41,762 bases of DNA from an uncultured Rhodospira sp. (GCF_937138205.1 NZ_CAKZOT010000061.1:1-41762), one strand, 5' to 3'. Positions 16,565 to 25,585 are shown, counted from the stretch's first letter. The notes: generated by a model from the letters alone, not told the origin. Made by a program: numbers and translations.

Positions 16565-19318
16565 GTGACCAAGGCCATGACGGACAATCCCGGGGCTGAC
16601 CAGCCAAGGCACGAGGGGGGACCGACGCTGGACCTGTCCGCCTGCGAGACAGAGCAGATCCATCTGCTGGGCCATATCCAGCCGCACGGATGCCTGCTGG
16701 CCCTCGACGAGGCCACGGGGCGCATCACCCACGTCAGCGCGAACATCGGCGCGGTTCTGAACCGGGAGCCCGACGCCATCCTCGGCCGCACCCTGCCGGA
16801 GGCGCTCGACGCCGCGCTGGCCGACCGGCTCGCCCCCCTGGTCGAGGCGACGGGCGAGCAGACGCCCCCGGCCACGCCCCTTCCCCTTGGCGATCACGAC
16901 GGCCCGCGCGGGCCGTGCGCGGCCACCGCCCACCGCCACGGTGGCCGGGTCTTCATCGAGATCGAGCCGCTATCCGACACCGAGACCCCGGCCTCGTCGG
17001 TGGCCGTGGCCATGCCGGTCCAGACCGACGCCGGCGCCAGCGGCATGTTGCACGCCCTGGCGGACCGGACCGTGCGGTTGCTGGCCGAGGAGACGGGCTA
17101 CGACCGGGTGATGGTCTACATGTTCCACCCCGACTGGAGCGGGGAGGTCATCGCCGAGGCGCGTCAACCGGACATGATCCCCTATCTGGGGCTGCGCTAT
17201 CCGGCCACCGACATTCCGCCCCAGGCCCGGCATCTGTACACCATCAACCTGTTGCGGGTGATCGCCGACGTCGACGCGGCGCCGGTCCCCATTCTGGCCG
17301 CGCCCGGCATCGGACCCGAGGGCGCGGAGCCGCCCGACCTCAGCCAGTCCGTCCTGCGCAGCGTCTCGCCGTATCACATCGAATACCTGCGCAACATGGA
17401 GGTGGCCGCCACGCTGACCGCCTCCATTATCGTCGACGGCGTGCTGTGGGGCATGATCGCCTGCCACCATCGCATCCCCCGCCTGGCCCCGCCGGCGGTC
17501 CGCGACCTTGTCACCCGGCGCACCCTTGAACTGGCGCGGCACATCGAGGCCGAGCAACGCCGCGAGGCGATCCGACGCGCCAAGGCCCTGGACCTCGCGA
17601 TCGGCCGTCTTGAACGGCGGCTCGCGTCGGGCGCGGATCCGGTGTCGACGCTGCTGTTCGGCGGTCATCGCCTCGCCGATGACCTGGAGGCCCAGGGCGC
17701 CCTGGTGTTCGCCGACGGCGTCATGGCCCTGACCGGCCGGTGTCCGCCCCCGGCGGTCATCCACCGCGTGCTGGAGCGGGCCGCCGCCCAGGCCGATCCC
17801 GTGTTCACCACCGAGGCCCTTGGCGACCTGGGCGGCGACAGCCCCGGCGGCGTGGCCCAGGCCGCCGCCGGCTGTGCGGTCCTGGTCTTGTCGCGCGACC
17901 CGCTGGCGGCCATCGCCGTGTTCCGTCCGTCGGAGGCGCGCGACGTCTTCTGGGCCGGCGACCCCGCCAAACCGGCGATCCAGGAGGCGGACACCGGGCA
18001 CATCAGCCCGCGCACCTCGTTCGCCGCCTGGAAGGAAATCGTGCGCGACCGCTCCCGGCCGTGGGAGCCGTGGAGCCGGGCCTTTCTCCTCCGCACCGGC
18101 GACACCTTGCGCCGCCACCTGGAGGCGGGCGGCGTGTCCGCGTCGCTGCGGCACGCCGTGCGGGCGCTGGCCCTGCAGTTCGCCGATATCCAGGCGCAGC
18201 CGGGCGGCCCCCTCGAAAGCCCGGAGCAGGGCACGGTGCTGACCCTGCGCGAGCCGGGGCGAGACCTGCGGGCCATCGGCGCCAACCAGACGTTTCTCGA
18301 CCTGTTCGATGTCGAGCACGGGGTGATCGAGGATCGAGACCTTGGCTCCCTGGCGCAACGGTTGGGATTGCCGAATGACCTGCACGACCGCGCCTTGGCC
18401 GCGCCCTTCACCAGCGAATGCTGGTCCCGCTCCATGGGCCGGCGCACGGTCGAGATCACGGCGCGGACCGTCCTGGCCGTGCACGACACCGGCGCGACGT
18501 ACGAATGGGATATGCTCGTGTTCCGCGACGTGACCGCCTTCCACCGTACCACGGCCGCCCTGACGGCGGCGCGCGACGAGGCGGAGACAGCCTCGCGGCA
18601 GAAAAGCGAGTTCCTGGCCAATGTCAGCCACGAACTCAAAACGCCGCTCAATGCCATCATCGGCTTTTCCGAGCTGATCCGGTCGGGCCGGATCGGGCCG
18701 ACCTCCGATCGGGTGATCGACTACGCCCGCATCATCGGCGATGCCGGCAACCATTTGTTGGCGATCATCAACGATCTGCTCGACCTGTCACATATCGAGT
18801 CCGGACGCCTGAAGCTGGAACACGAACCGGTCGAGATTGTCGCCCTGACCGCCGAATGCAGCGCCTGGATGCAGTCGCAGCCGCGCGGCGACTGCATCAC
18901 CTGGACCCAGGCGCTGGCCGATGGTCCGATCCTCGTGAGAGGGGATCGCGCGGCCCTGCGGCGGGTGGTGCTCAACCTGCTCACCAACGCCCTCAAGTTC
19001 ACTCCGGACGGCGGAATCGTCGGCGTCGCCGTCGAGCGGCAGCCCGAGGGCGGCGTCGTGGTGACAGTGCATGACACGGGCATCGGCATTCCGGCCGACG
19101 AACTGGAGGCCATCTTCCAGCCGTTCCAGCGCGGCCAGAGCGCGCAGGTCAAGCGCCATGACGGCGTCGGCCTTGGCTTGGCCATGGTGAAGGCCCTGGC
19201 GGAAGCCCACGGCGGCCGCGTGTCCGTCACCAGCCAGGTCGGCACCGGCAGCACCTTCCGGATCCACCTGCCGCGCGACCGCGTTCTCGCCGACGAGGAC
19301 GACGCGCGGCCGGCGTGA
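16565..19318 (+). CDS. bphP: Bacteriophytochrome sensor histidine kinase
   Basis: Red/far-red photoreceptor kinase of 917 residues with the PAS-GAF-PHY-HisKA-HATPase order. Cys27 in SACETEQIHLLGHIQPHG is the expected biliverdin attachment site. The GAF domain has YPATDIPPQAR (Asp216, the DIP motif) and His271 in SPYHIEYL. The PHY tongue shows PRTSF near residue 482. The kinase has phospho-acceptor His689 in the H box (NVSHELKTPLN), then N box NLLTNALKF, DTGIGIP and GVGLGLAMV. There is no receiver domain, no adjacent response regulator and no haem oxygenase gene nearby. The GTG start at 16565 has AAGG at good spacing; ATG at 16577 is an alternative. Confidence 0.95.
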   Translation: MTKAMTDNPGADQPRHEGGPTLDLSACETEQIHLLGHIQPHGCLLALDEATGRITHVSANIGAVLNREPDAILGRTLPEALDAALADRLAPLVEATGEQTPPATPLPLGDHDGPRGPCAATAHRHGGRVFIEIEPLSDTETPASSVAVAMPVQTDAGASGMLHALADRTVRLLAEETGYDRVMVYMFHPDWSGEVIAEARQPDMIPYLGLRYPATDIPPQARHLYTINLLRVIADVDAAPVPILAAPGIGPEGAEPPDLSQSVLRSVSPYHIEYLRNMEVAATLTASIIVDGVLWGMIACHHRIPRLAPPAVRDLVTRRTLELARHIEAEQRREAIRRAKALDLAIGRLERRLASGADPVSTLLFGGHRLADDLEAQGALVFADGVMALTGRCPPPAVIHRVLERAAAQADPVFTTEALGDLGGDSPGGVAQAAAGCAVLVLSRDPLAAIAVFRPSEARDVFWAGDPAKPAIQEADTGHISPRTSFAAWKEIVRDRSRPWEPWSRAFLLRTGDTLRRHLEAGGVSASLRHAVRALALQFADIQAQPGGPLESPEQGTVLTLREPGRDLRAIGANQTFLDLFDVEHGVIEDRDLGSLAQRLGLPNDLHDRALAAPFTSECWSRSMGRRTVEITARTVLAVHDTGATYEWDMLVFRDVTAFHRTTAALTAARDEAETASRQKSEFLANVSHELKTPLNAIIGFSELIRSGRIGPTSDRVIDYARIIGDAGNHLLAIINDLLDLSHIESGRLKLEHEPVEIVALTAECSAWMQSQPRGDCITWTQALADGPILVRGDRAALRRVVLNLLTNALKFTPDGGIVGVAVERQPEGGVVVTVHDTGIGIPADELEAIFQPFQRGQSAQVKRHDGVGLGLAMVKALAEAHGGRVSVTSQVGTGSTFRIHLPRDRVLADEDDARPA

Positions 19319-19740
19319 TCCCGGCCTCCGGACCCAACGCCCCGGCGCCGCCCCACAACCCATGTGAACGTGTCCGGTCCCGTTCATGAGAACGACCAAG
19401 CGCGGCGGACGTTGCGTCGGGGGCTCGAACGCCCGCGCACACCCTGCGCGGAAAGAGCACACCCAAACACACCCAAATACACCGGCGGGATAAGGACAGG
19501 GCCGGGTTCGCCTGGTTGTGATCGCGGCGACAGCCACCGACGGGTACGCGGCTGGAGACGGGACGGAACCCGAAGCCGGGCCCGCGCGTTTCCGACAGGC
19601 CAGAAAAGCAGGCCTTTGCTCTCCAGTCTCTTGGACTTAGAAGGTCTCCATGGAAATGCACAGAACGGGTTTCGTTGAGCTGGCGCATGGCTCGGCTCTC
19701 GACGCAAGCCGACGAGCACACCAGAAAACGGAGTTCCATC
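19319..19740. other. Intergenic, no gene seen
   Basis: About 420 bases between the phytochrome and OsmC genes. I find no open frame with family signatures and no clear terminator. A small imperfect tandem of ACACCCAAA occurs near 19460-19480. The OsmC promoter should lie in the last 150 bases but no convincing hexamers stand out. Confidence 0.4.
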
Positions 19741-20169
19741 ATGCCAACACGGAATGCTAAGGCCCGCTGGACGGGCGCCTTGAAGGACGGCACCGGCACA
19801 CTGGAAGGTGGATCGGGCCTGATCTCGGGCGCGTATTCCTTCCCCAGCCGGTTCGAGGATGGCAGCGGCACCACGCCCGAGGAACTGATCGCCGCCGCCC
19901 ACGCCTCGTGCTACGCGATGGCCCTCTCCGCCCTATTGGGAGAGGCCGGGGTCACCCCCGAGCACATTGACGCCCAGGCCCGCGTCACCCTGACCGAAGT
20001 GGACGGCAAGCCGACCATCACCAAGGTTCACCTGGAGGTCTCCGGCGCGGTGCCGGGCGTTGATCCGCAGGGGTTCCGCCAACAGGCCGAGGCGGCCAAG
20101 GCGTTCTGCCCGGTCTCGCGCGCGTTGACCGGCGTTGAGATCACCCTGGAAGTCGCGGGCGGCCCGTAA
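19741..20169 (+). CDS. OsmC family peroxiredoxin
   Basis: Cytoplasmic protein of 142 residues in the OsmC/Ohr fold family. The two redox Cys are in AAHASCYAMALS (Cys about residue 59) and AKAFCPVSRAL (Cys about residue 124), matching the OsmC subgroup rather than Ohr. It reduces organic hydroperoxides using thiols. The segment FEDGSGTTPEELIAAAHASC is characteristic. GGAG eight bases before 19741 fixes the start. Confidence 0.93.
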   Translation: MPTRNAKARWTGALKDGTGTLEGGSGLISGAYSFPSRFEDGSGTTPEELIAAAHASCYAMALSALLGEAGVTPEHIDAQARVTLTEVDGKPTITKVHLEVSGAVPGVDPQGFRQQAEAAKAFCPVSRALTGVEITLEVAGGP

Positions 20170-20272
20170 GGAAACCCGGTCGCGCACCGCGCGTCCCCGT
20201 TGCGCGCCGGCGGCGGGGGCGCGCTGTCCAGGCCACACCATGCTTCCCCTGACTGCCTGGGATCAAAATGCC

Positions 20273-21451
20273 ATGACACCGCGCATCAAGGGCGGAGGGT
20301 TCCTGGAACGGGGCTTCCGCCCCTTTTTCCTGCTGGCCGGGGTGTACGCCATCGTGGCCATGGCCCTGTGGCTGTTGTTCCTGCGCGGCGGCCTGCTGCT
20401 GCCGGGGCCGATGGACCCGCTGTCGTGGCACGCGCACGAGATGCTGTTCGGCTTCGCCGGCGCCGCCGTCGCGGGGTTCGTGCTGACGGCCGTGCCCAAC
20501 TGGACCGGCCGCCTGCCGCTGTCGGGCGTGCCGTTGCTTCTGCTCGTACTGCTGTGGGCGGCGGGCCGTGTTCTGGCCGTGCTGCCGGTGCCGTGGGGTC
20601 TGGCGGCGGCGGTGGACGTGGCGTTCCCGGTGACCATGAGCGTCGTGGTGGTGCGCGAGGTGATCGCCGGCAGCAACTGGCGCAACCTCCCCGTGGGCGT
20701 CGCCCTGAGTCTGTTGGCCGTGGCCAACGCAGTGGACTGGCTGGAATGGGCCTTTGTCCTGCCCGACACCGGCCTGGGGCCGCGCCTGGGGATCGCCGTG
20801 CTGGTGTCGTTGATCACCCTGATCGGCGGGCGAATCGTGCCCAGCTTCACCCGCAACTGGCTGACCCAGCGCAAGGCGGCAAAGCTGCCAGAGCCGTTCG
20901 GGCGGGTCGATCAGGCCGTGCTGCTCGTGACCGTCCTGGCCCTGTTGACCTGGACGGTGGAACCGCGCGGTTGGCTTGTCGCCGCACTGCTGGCGTTGGC
21001 CGGTGTCGGCAACCTGGTGCGGCTGGCGCGCTGGCGCGGCCTGGCCACGGCCGCCGAGCCGCTGGTGTGGATTCTGCACGTCGGGTATCTGTTCGTCCCG
21101 CTCGCCCTGCTGTTGGCGGCGGCGTCAGCGTGGCGCCCCGACCTGGTGCCCGATGTTGCCGCCCTGCACGGCCTGACAGCCGGGGCCATCACCATGATGA
21201 TCGTGGCCGTCATGACCCGTGCGACGCTGGGCCATGGCGGGCGGCCGCTGCACGCGGGCGCGCTCACCACGCTGGTGTACGGGCTGCTCCTGATCGCCGC
21301 CGTCTCGCGGGTATGGGCTGGCCTGTCCGAGGGCCTGTACCTGCCCCTGCTGCTTCTCTCCGGCGGCGCCTGGATCGGCGGGTTTGTGCTGTACCTGCTG
21401 CGGTACGGCCCGATCCAGGTGGCACCGAACCGGACACCATCGGGCGGGTGA
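20273..21451 (+). CDS. nnrS: NnrS family membrane protein
   Basis: Polytopic inner membrane protein of 392 residues with about twelve helices. The opening FLERGFRPFFLLAGVYA, the motif WHAHEMLFGFAGAAVAGFVLTAVPNWTG and the late TRATLGHGGRPL are the hallmarks of NnrS, a haem- and copper-containing protein tied to nitric oxide tolerance and denitrification. No other nitrogen-oxide genes are near. ATG at 20273 gives the usual family N-terminus; ATG at 20240 with AGG upstream is an alternative 11 residues longer. Confidence 0.92.
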   Translation: MTPRIKGGGFLERGFRPFFLLAGVYAIVAMALWLLFLRGGLLLPGPMDPLSWHAHEMLFGFAGAAVAGFVLTAVPNWTGRLPLSGVPLLLLVLLWAAGRVLAVLPVPWGLAAAVDVAFPVTMSVVVVREVIAGSNWRNLPVGVALSLLAVANAVDWLEWAFVLPDTGLGPRLGIAVLVSLITLIGGRIVPSFTRNWLTQRKAAKLPEPFGRVDQAVLLVTVLALLTWTVEPRGWLVAALLALAGVGNLVRLARWRGLATAAEPLVWILHVGYLFVPLALLLAAASAWRPDLVPDVAALHGLTAGAITMMIVAVMTRATLGHGGRPLHAGALTTLVYGLLLIAAVSRVWAGLSEGLYLPLLLLSGGAWIGGFVLYLLRYGPIQVAPNRTPSGG

Positions 21452-21559
21452 CGGCGCCGCCACCGCGGAAAGGGTCGGCCGAGCCTGGCGCTTCTTGGGC
21501 TCAGGCGGTCTCCTTCGCGGAACAGGAGAGCAAGAAAGACGGAAACCCGTGATGGAAAA

Positions 21560-21595
21560 CAAAGAAAGGCTTGCTGACCTATTGACCAGCAAGCC
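21560..21595 (-). terminator. Rho-independent terminator of tRNA-Met
   Basis: GGCTTGCTG (21568-21576 read on either strand) pairs perfectly over nine bases with 21587-21595 around a ten-base loop. Downstream on the minus strand comes TTTCTTTG. It lies just after the tRNA-Met gene in the direction of its transcription. Confidence 0.75.
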
Positions 21596-21606
21596 CTTGA
21601 TTTCAT

Positions 21607-21683
21607 TGGTAGCGGAGGAGGGACTTGAACCCCCGACACGCGGATTATGATTCCGCTGCTCTAACCAACTGAGCTACTCCGCC
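21607..21683 (-). tRNA. tRNA-Met (CAT)
   Basis: A 77-base gene on the minus strand folds into a full cloverleaf: acceptor GGCGGAG with CTCCGCT (last pair G-U), D-arm AGCTCAGTTGGTTAGAGC, anticodon loop ATCATAA with anticodon CAT, T-loop GTTCAAG, and encoded CCA. The body matches elongator tRNA-Met of alphaproteobacteria rather than initiator tRNA, as the acceptor first pair is present and the anticodon stem lacks the three G-C pairs. A CAT tRNA modified to read Ile is the alternative. Confidence 0.9.
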
Positions 21684-21938
21684 CCAGACGCGAGCGCGAG
21701 GTCCGTGCGCCAGACCCGCGCCACAGAGGAGCGGTTATATACGGGGCGCGCCGTGGGTGTGTCAAGCGCCTGAGCCGCCCTCGCCACAGTGTTGAACGGC
21801 CTTGCCATCCCCCCCATCCGCACGACCCGCGAGGCCGACGCGATGGGCTCGTGCAAACCGTGGGAACGGCTTTCCGCGCGGCCACGGAGTGTGGCATGAT
21901 GCGCCGACTTTCCGCCCAACACCGCAACTGGCCGCGCC

Positions 21939-23021
21939 ATGACCGACACACCGGACTCGCCTGCCTCCAGCGCCGTGACCGACCCGCCGGCGGACGACCA
22001 CGTCCCCGACACCGTCGCGTTCGAACACTACTTTTTCAAGAAAATGGAGGATGTCTATTTCCGGCTGGACCCGGACACCAAGCAGCCACTCGCCATCGTG
22101 CGCCTGGGGCACGAGGAGGTCAGCCTGTCCTTTTCCGGCATCCAGAAGGAATTCGACATCGCCTCGGACAGCAAGGACGGCCGCTTGCTGGCGCTCATCG
22201 GCAAGGGCCTGAAATACGTCAAGGCGTTGCGCCTGGGCGACCCGGTGCCCAGGGAGGTCCTGACAGGCGAGGCCTCGTGGGAACCCAAGGAAAAACACCG
22301 CCAGATCGCCTACAACCGGCTGGCGGTGCAGATCCTCGGCTGGCTGTCTGGCGATGAACACATCATCACCAACCCAGACGAACTGATGCAGGTGGCCGGC
22401 GATTCGACCTTCCGCAAGCGGGTCAACGACGCGTTCGGGGAGGCGGCCCGCAATCTCGGCCTTTCGAGCAAGGAAGAGGTGACGGAGTTGATCTCCGGCC
22501 TGTCCAGCGAACTGGCCTACATCGAGGCGCTGCGCGACGAATTCCACGCCATGCAACGCGTGTTTGAAAAGGCTCAGCCGCTGCGCAAGATCTACGCCAA
22601 CGAACACGGCCAGTTGGATACCGTCAATTCGATGCTGCGCCTGTTCAACGCGGCCATCGAGGACTTCACCGCCCGCTTCGAGACCGTCGACGCCCAGACC
22701 GGCGAGATCATGGCCGCCCTGAAGAACCTGGACACCGTCAAGGCGTACCTGCGGGAACACCGTAACGACCTCAGGGTCCGCTTGGTGGTGTGGGAGGATC
22801 TCTTGCTGAAGTGGCTGCGCCGACCGGTCCGCGCGGGCCGGGAGATCGAGGATCTGGTGGACGAGACCTACCGGTTCCTGGCGCCGCGCTATATGCCGGT
22901 CGACAAGTGGATCATGATGACCCAGTTGCAGGACCCGGTGAAACGCGCCCCCCTGAAACAGACCGATCACCGCACCGAAAAGAAGATCAAGTACATGGGC
23001 GGGCGTATGCCCTGGTCGTGA
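21939..23021 (+). CDS. Conserved protein of unknown function
   Basis: Soluble, charged, largely helical protein of 360 residues. The first ~30 residues are a disordered Pro/Asp-rich tail. Residues about 175-290 are predicted to be long amphipathic helices, possibly coiled coil (for example SSELAYIEALRDEFHAMQRVFEKAQPLRKIYANEHG). The end is basic (TDHRTEKKIKYMGGRMPW). No enzymatic motif is recognised. The codon pattern matches the rest of the genome, so it is likely a long-standing gene. No operon partners: tRNA genes lie on both sides on the other strand. Confidence 0.8.
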   Translation: MTDTPDSPASSAVTDPPADDHVPDTVAFEHYFFKKMEDVYFRLDPDTKQPLAIVRLGHEEVSLSFSGIQKEFDIASDSKDGRLLALIGKGLKYVKALRLGDPVPREVLTGEASWEPKEKHRQIAYNRLAVQILGWLSGDEHIITNPDELMQVAGDSTFRKRVNDAFGEAARNLGLSSKEEVTELISGLSSELAYIEALRDEFHAMQRVFEKAQPLRKIYANEHGQLDTVNSMLRLFNAAIEDFTARFETVDAQTGEIMAALKNLDTVKAYLREHRNDLRVRLVVWEDLLLKWLRRPVRAGREIEDLVDETYRFLAPRYMPVDKWIMMTQLQDPVKRAPLKQTDHRTEKKIKYMGGRMPWS

Positions 23022-23037
23022 TCCGGCGGCGTGGCGG

Positions 23038-23337
23038 TCAGCTCACCTTGTCGTAGGCGAAGTTCTCGGCGTAGCTTTTCGGCCGCCGGGTCCGTGTCGC
23101 CGGGGCCTGCACCCGCACGGTCCAGCCATTGCGCTTGGCGTGGGCCACCGCCTCTTCCTTGCTCGGGAAATACAGGCGAAGCTGGTTCGTTGTGTCCCCC
23201 TGCCCCACCCAGCCCATCAGCGAATCGTTGCGTTGCGGGCGGGCCGGATCGGCCTCCAGCACCCATTGCCGGCTGTTGCCGCGCCCGGACTGCATGGCGG
23301 ATTTCGCGGGTTGATAGATGCGCACGGTTGTTGTCAT
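23038..23337 (-). CDS. NDUFS4-like NADH dehydrogenase (complex I) subunit
   Basis: Small protein of 99 residues matching the 'ETC complex I subunit conserved region' family, the bacterial counterpart of mitochondrial NDUFS4 (18 kDa subunit). Recognisable parts are VRIYQPAKSAMQSG at the start, the WVLEADP segment, LMGWVGQGDT, LRLYFPSKEEAVAHAKRNGW and the basic C-terminal PKSYAENFAYDKV. This accessory subunit is characteristic of alphaproteobacteria and supports the taxonomic placement. AAAGAGG precedes the start at 23337. It converges on the upstream gene and is followed upstream by tRNA-Pro. Confidence 0.9.
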   Translation of the reverse strand: MTTTVRIYQPAKSAMQSGRGNSRQWVLEADPARPQRNDSLMGWVGQGDTTNQLRLYFPSKEEAVAHAKRNGWTVRVQAPATRTRRPKSYAENFAYDKVS

Positions 23338-23390
23338 GTTTGGCCTCTTTCCGTTCGGCACACTGGGCCCTCGGCACGACGCCGCGGCGC

Positions 23391-23467
23391 TGGTCGGGGC
23401 GAGAGGATTCGAACCTCCGGCATCTAGCTCCCAAAGCTAGCGCTCTACCAGGCTGAGCTACGCCCCG
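23391..23467 (-). tRNA. tRNA-Pro (TGG)
   Basis: A 77-base minus-strand gene with acceptor CGGGGCG paired to CGCCCCG, D-arm AGCTCAGCCTGGTAGAGC, anticodon loop TTTGGGA giving anticodon TGG, T-arm GGAGGTTCGAATCC and encoded CCA. The sequence is a standard proline tRNA. Confidence 0.93.
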
Positions 23468-23536
23468 TCACATCGACCTCGACTGTGTCATCTCTCGACC
23501 GTGTGATCTAACCCCTCCCATGCGCCAGGGCAAGAG

Positions 23537-24082
23537 TCAGGGATCGTCCGCCGCGCCACCCGGCCCTGTGCCGAACAGGGGATGGCGGACCCGATCGCCG
23601 ATCTCGATGCCCAACAAGCGGCAGGTGCCCCCCTTGAGCTCCAGGGCGGCGCGGATCGGGCCATCGGCGACGATGGTCTCCTCCGACATGGGGGTGGTGT
23701 CCTCGGCAATCCGCCAGATCCGGCCGTCCGGTTCGAGAAACAGAATATCCAGCGACAGGAACGTGTTCTTCATCCACATGGCGCGCGGCCCGACGCCGCC
23801 GAAATCGAACAACATGCCGTGGTCGGCGGCCATCTCGCGCCGGTACATCAGCCCGCGCGCCCGCTGCGCCGGGGTCCGGGCGAGTTCCACCGTGAACCCG
23901 TAGCGGCGCCCGTCGTGGGTCACGATCTCCAGGCGGTCGGTCTCGAAGGCCACCGGTCCGGCCGCACGCGCACCGGTCCCCGCCCCCGCTGCCAGACACA
24001 GGACGGCCAGGGCGCTCAGCAGGGCCAGATGGGTGAAACGGCGCCGCCGGGTGAGACGCAACGCCAACGAAAATGGGGACAT
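23537..24082 (-). CDS. DUF192 family secreted protein
   Basis: Protein of 181 residues with an Arg-rich signal peptide (LTRRRRFTHLALLSALAVLCLAAG, cleavage likely near ARA-AG). The mature part is a DUF192 domain at about residues 55-170: the motifs ARTPAQRARGLMYRREM, MLFDFGG, MWMKNTFLSLDILFL and LELKGGTCRLLGI are typical. The family's function is not established; it is periplasmic here. The start is supported by CGGAG about ten bases upstream. Confidence 0.9.
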   Translation of the reverse strand: MSPFSLALRLTRRRRFTHLALLSALAVLCLAAGAGTGARAAGPVAFETDRLEIVTHDGRRYGFTVELARTPAQRARGLMYRREMAADHGMLFDFGGVGPRAMWMKNTFLSLDILFLEPDGRIWRIAEDTTPMSEETIVADGPIRAALELKGGTCRLLGIEIGDRVRHPLFGTGPGGAADDP

Positions 24083-24199
24083 GGATCACGGACTCCGGTC
24101 TTCAACAGGGCGGGACGGGGTTCCTATATACCGTGTGTTCTAGGATCGTGTCTCAACCAGGGCGCTGTTTGCGCGCCGCAGCGAGAGTGGATCGGGATC

Positions 24200-24715
24200 A
24201 TGTTTCGGCTCTATCTCGCGTATGGGTCCAATCTCAGCACCGCCCGGATGGCGCACCGATGTCCGGCGGCGGTGCCCATCCGGGCGGTGACCCTGCGCGA
24301 CTGGCGCCTGCGGTTCGAGACGGTGGCCACCATGGAACCTGCCCCGGGCGACCACCTGCCGGCGGCGCTGTATGGTGTGACCGCCGCCTGCGAGAAGGTG
24401 CTGGACCGGATCGAAGGCGTCGACGAGGGCCGCTACCGGCGCCACTGGGTGGACATCCCGGACGACGCGGGGGCGACCCATCGGGTGTTGACCTACGTCA
24501 AGGTCGATGCCCGGCGCGGCCCGCCGCGCGGCCCCTATGTCCAGCACCTCGCCGCCGGTTACCATGACTGGGGCCATGACCTGTCCGCCCTGCTGGCGGC
24601 CTTGCAGCGGTGCCGTCCCACATCGGACGGTTCAACGGCGGCGGCAGGGGCCATGCAGGACGGGGTTTTGGCGCGGTCCAACATGACGGCCGATCTTGCC
24701 CGGACCGTCGGTTAA
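24200..24715 (+). CDS. Gamma-glutamylcyclotransferase-like protein
   Basis: Cytoplasmic protein of 171 residues with the GGCT fold. The N-terminal YLAYGSNLSTARMAHRCP is the substrate-binding signature, and LPAALYGVTAACEKVLDRIEGVDEGRYRRH holds the expected acidic residues. GGCT proteins release 5-oxoproline from gamma-glutamyl compounds, but the exact substrate cannot be assigned. The C-terminal ~30 residues are an unusual low-complexity extension that runs into the convergent gene, overlapping its stop by a few bases. GGGAT lies just upstream of the ATG. Confidence 0.88.
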   Translation: MFRLYLAYGSNLSTARMAHRCPAAVPIRAVTLRDWRLRFETVATMEPAPGDHLPAALYGVTAACEKVLDRIEGVDEGRYRRHWVDIPDDAGATHRVLTYVKVDARRGPPRGPYVQHLAAGYHDWGHDLSALLAALQRCRPTSDGSTAAAGAMQDGVLARSNMTADLARTVG

Positions 24716-25359
24716 CCGATCATTGTCCCCAGTGCCACGGCACCGAGGATGGCGGCTGTCAGCACGCCCACGACGCCCCAAAGATATGTCTTGCCCGGTT
24801 TGTCGGCGAGAGCGGCCGTGACGTCGGCCCGGAAGGCGTCGAACTCCGCCCGGCTTGGCTTGTCCGCCAGACCGCTTGCAACTGCGCCGCGCAGGGCGTC
24901 CAACTCGGCCTTCGTCGCCAAATGCGGAAGGGCGTCCTTGATGCCCGTGACCTGATCTTCCACACGCTGGACTTCGGCCTTCGTCGCCAAATTTGGAAGG
25001 ACGTCCCTGATGCCCGTCACCTGATCTTCCACACGCTGGACTTCGGCCTTCGTCGCCAAATGCGCAATGACGTCCTTCATTCCGGCCAATTGGTCGTCGA
25101 CATGCTGCACCTCCGCCTTCGTGGCGAGATGCGCGAACATCTCCTTCATGCCGGCCTGCTGCTCGTCAATGCGGACAAGAAGGGGTTCCAGCCTGCCGAG
25201 GCTCGCCTTGACCTCGCGCATGTCCGCTTCCAGAACACCAACCCGCCGCGTCAACTCGGTCATGCCGCCGTCGCCTCCATCCCCACCATCATGGGAACCG
25301 CCGCGTCCGGAGGCAAGACGTTGAAGATGGGTTTGCAGATCGATGATTTTTTCAGTCAT
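24712..25359 (-). CDS. Repeat coiled-coil membrane protein
   Basis: Protein of 215 residues. After a Gly-rich linker it has a coiled coil (RRVGVLEADMREVKASLGRL), then tandem repeats of 23 residues built on LATKAEVQRVEDQVTGIKD at about residues 78-150, then a C-terminal membrane anchor (YLWGVVGVLTAAILGAVALG). DNA copies start every 69 bases at 24911, 24980, 25049 and 25118. Similar repeat coiled-coil proteins with a C-terminal anchor (DUF1640/CCDC90-like or Bdr-like) occur in bacteria and phages, without firm function. The gene overlaps the 77-residue partner by eight bases. Confidence 0.78.
   Translation of the reverse strand: MTEKIIDLQTHLQRLASGRGGSHDGGDGGDGGMTELTRRVGVLEADMREVKASLGRLEPLLVRIDEQQAGMKEMFAHLATKAEVQHVDDQLAGMKDVIAHLATKAEVQRVEDQVTGIRDVLPNLATKAEVQRVEDQVTGIKDALPHLATKAELDALRGAVASGLADKPSRAEFDAFRADVTAALADKPGKTYLWGVVGVLTAAILGAVALGTMIG
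24911..25145 (-). repeat. 69-base tandem repeat within coding sequence
   Basis: Four in-register copies of a 69-base unit (period judged from TTCGTCGCCA or TTCGTGGCGA at 24911, 24980, 25049, 25118). The middle two are most alike, suggesting recent expansion. The unit is a multiple of three, so copy-number change would keep the frame. Confidence 0.8.
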
Positions 25360-25585
25360 CGCGAGCTTCGCCTGGGCCAGCTTGTTCAGTCAGGTCGTTG
25401 GTAAAAAGCCCTCCTGTAATATCTCTATACTCTTCGAGCGTAATATCTCCCTTATCTGCCAGCTTCTCACACAATGACAAAACAGCCTGTCTTATCACGC
25501 CAATTTGCTGGTTGGCGTCTGCATCCAGTTCAAGCATCCCCCGGAGAAGTGCCGCGAGATCGTCACTAATGCCCTGTTCACTCAT
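25352..25585 (-). CDS. Small conserved acidic protein, unknown
   Basis: Acidic soluble protein of 77 residues, mostly helical, with no recognised domain. It is translated just before the coiled-coil membrane protein and overlaps it by eight bases, so the two are probably made together. Its composition (several Asp/Glu and a conserved-looking LADKGDITLEEYRDI) could suit a regulatory partner for the coiled coil; this is inference. A possible promoter is TATGAT on the minus strand (25647-25652) with ATGACT 18 bases further (25671-25676). Confidence 0.65.
   Translation of the reverse strand: MSEQGISDDLAALLRGMLELDADANQQIGVIRQAVLSLCEKLADKGDITLEEYRDITGGLFTNDLTEQAGPGEARDD

Noticed and set aside
24911-25145. 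Regular 69-base repeats as a possible CRISPR array
   Set aside because: The whole unit is repeated without unique spacers, and it encodes an in-frame 23-residue coiled-coil repeat.
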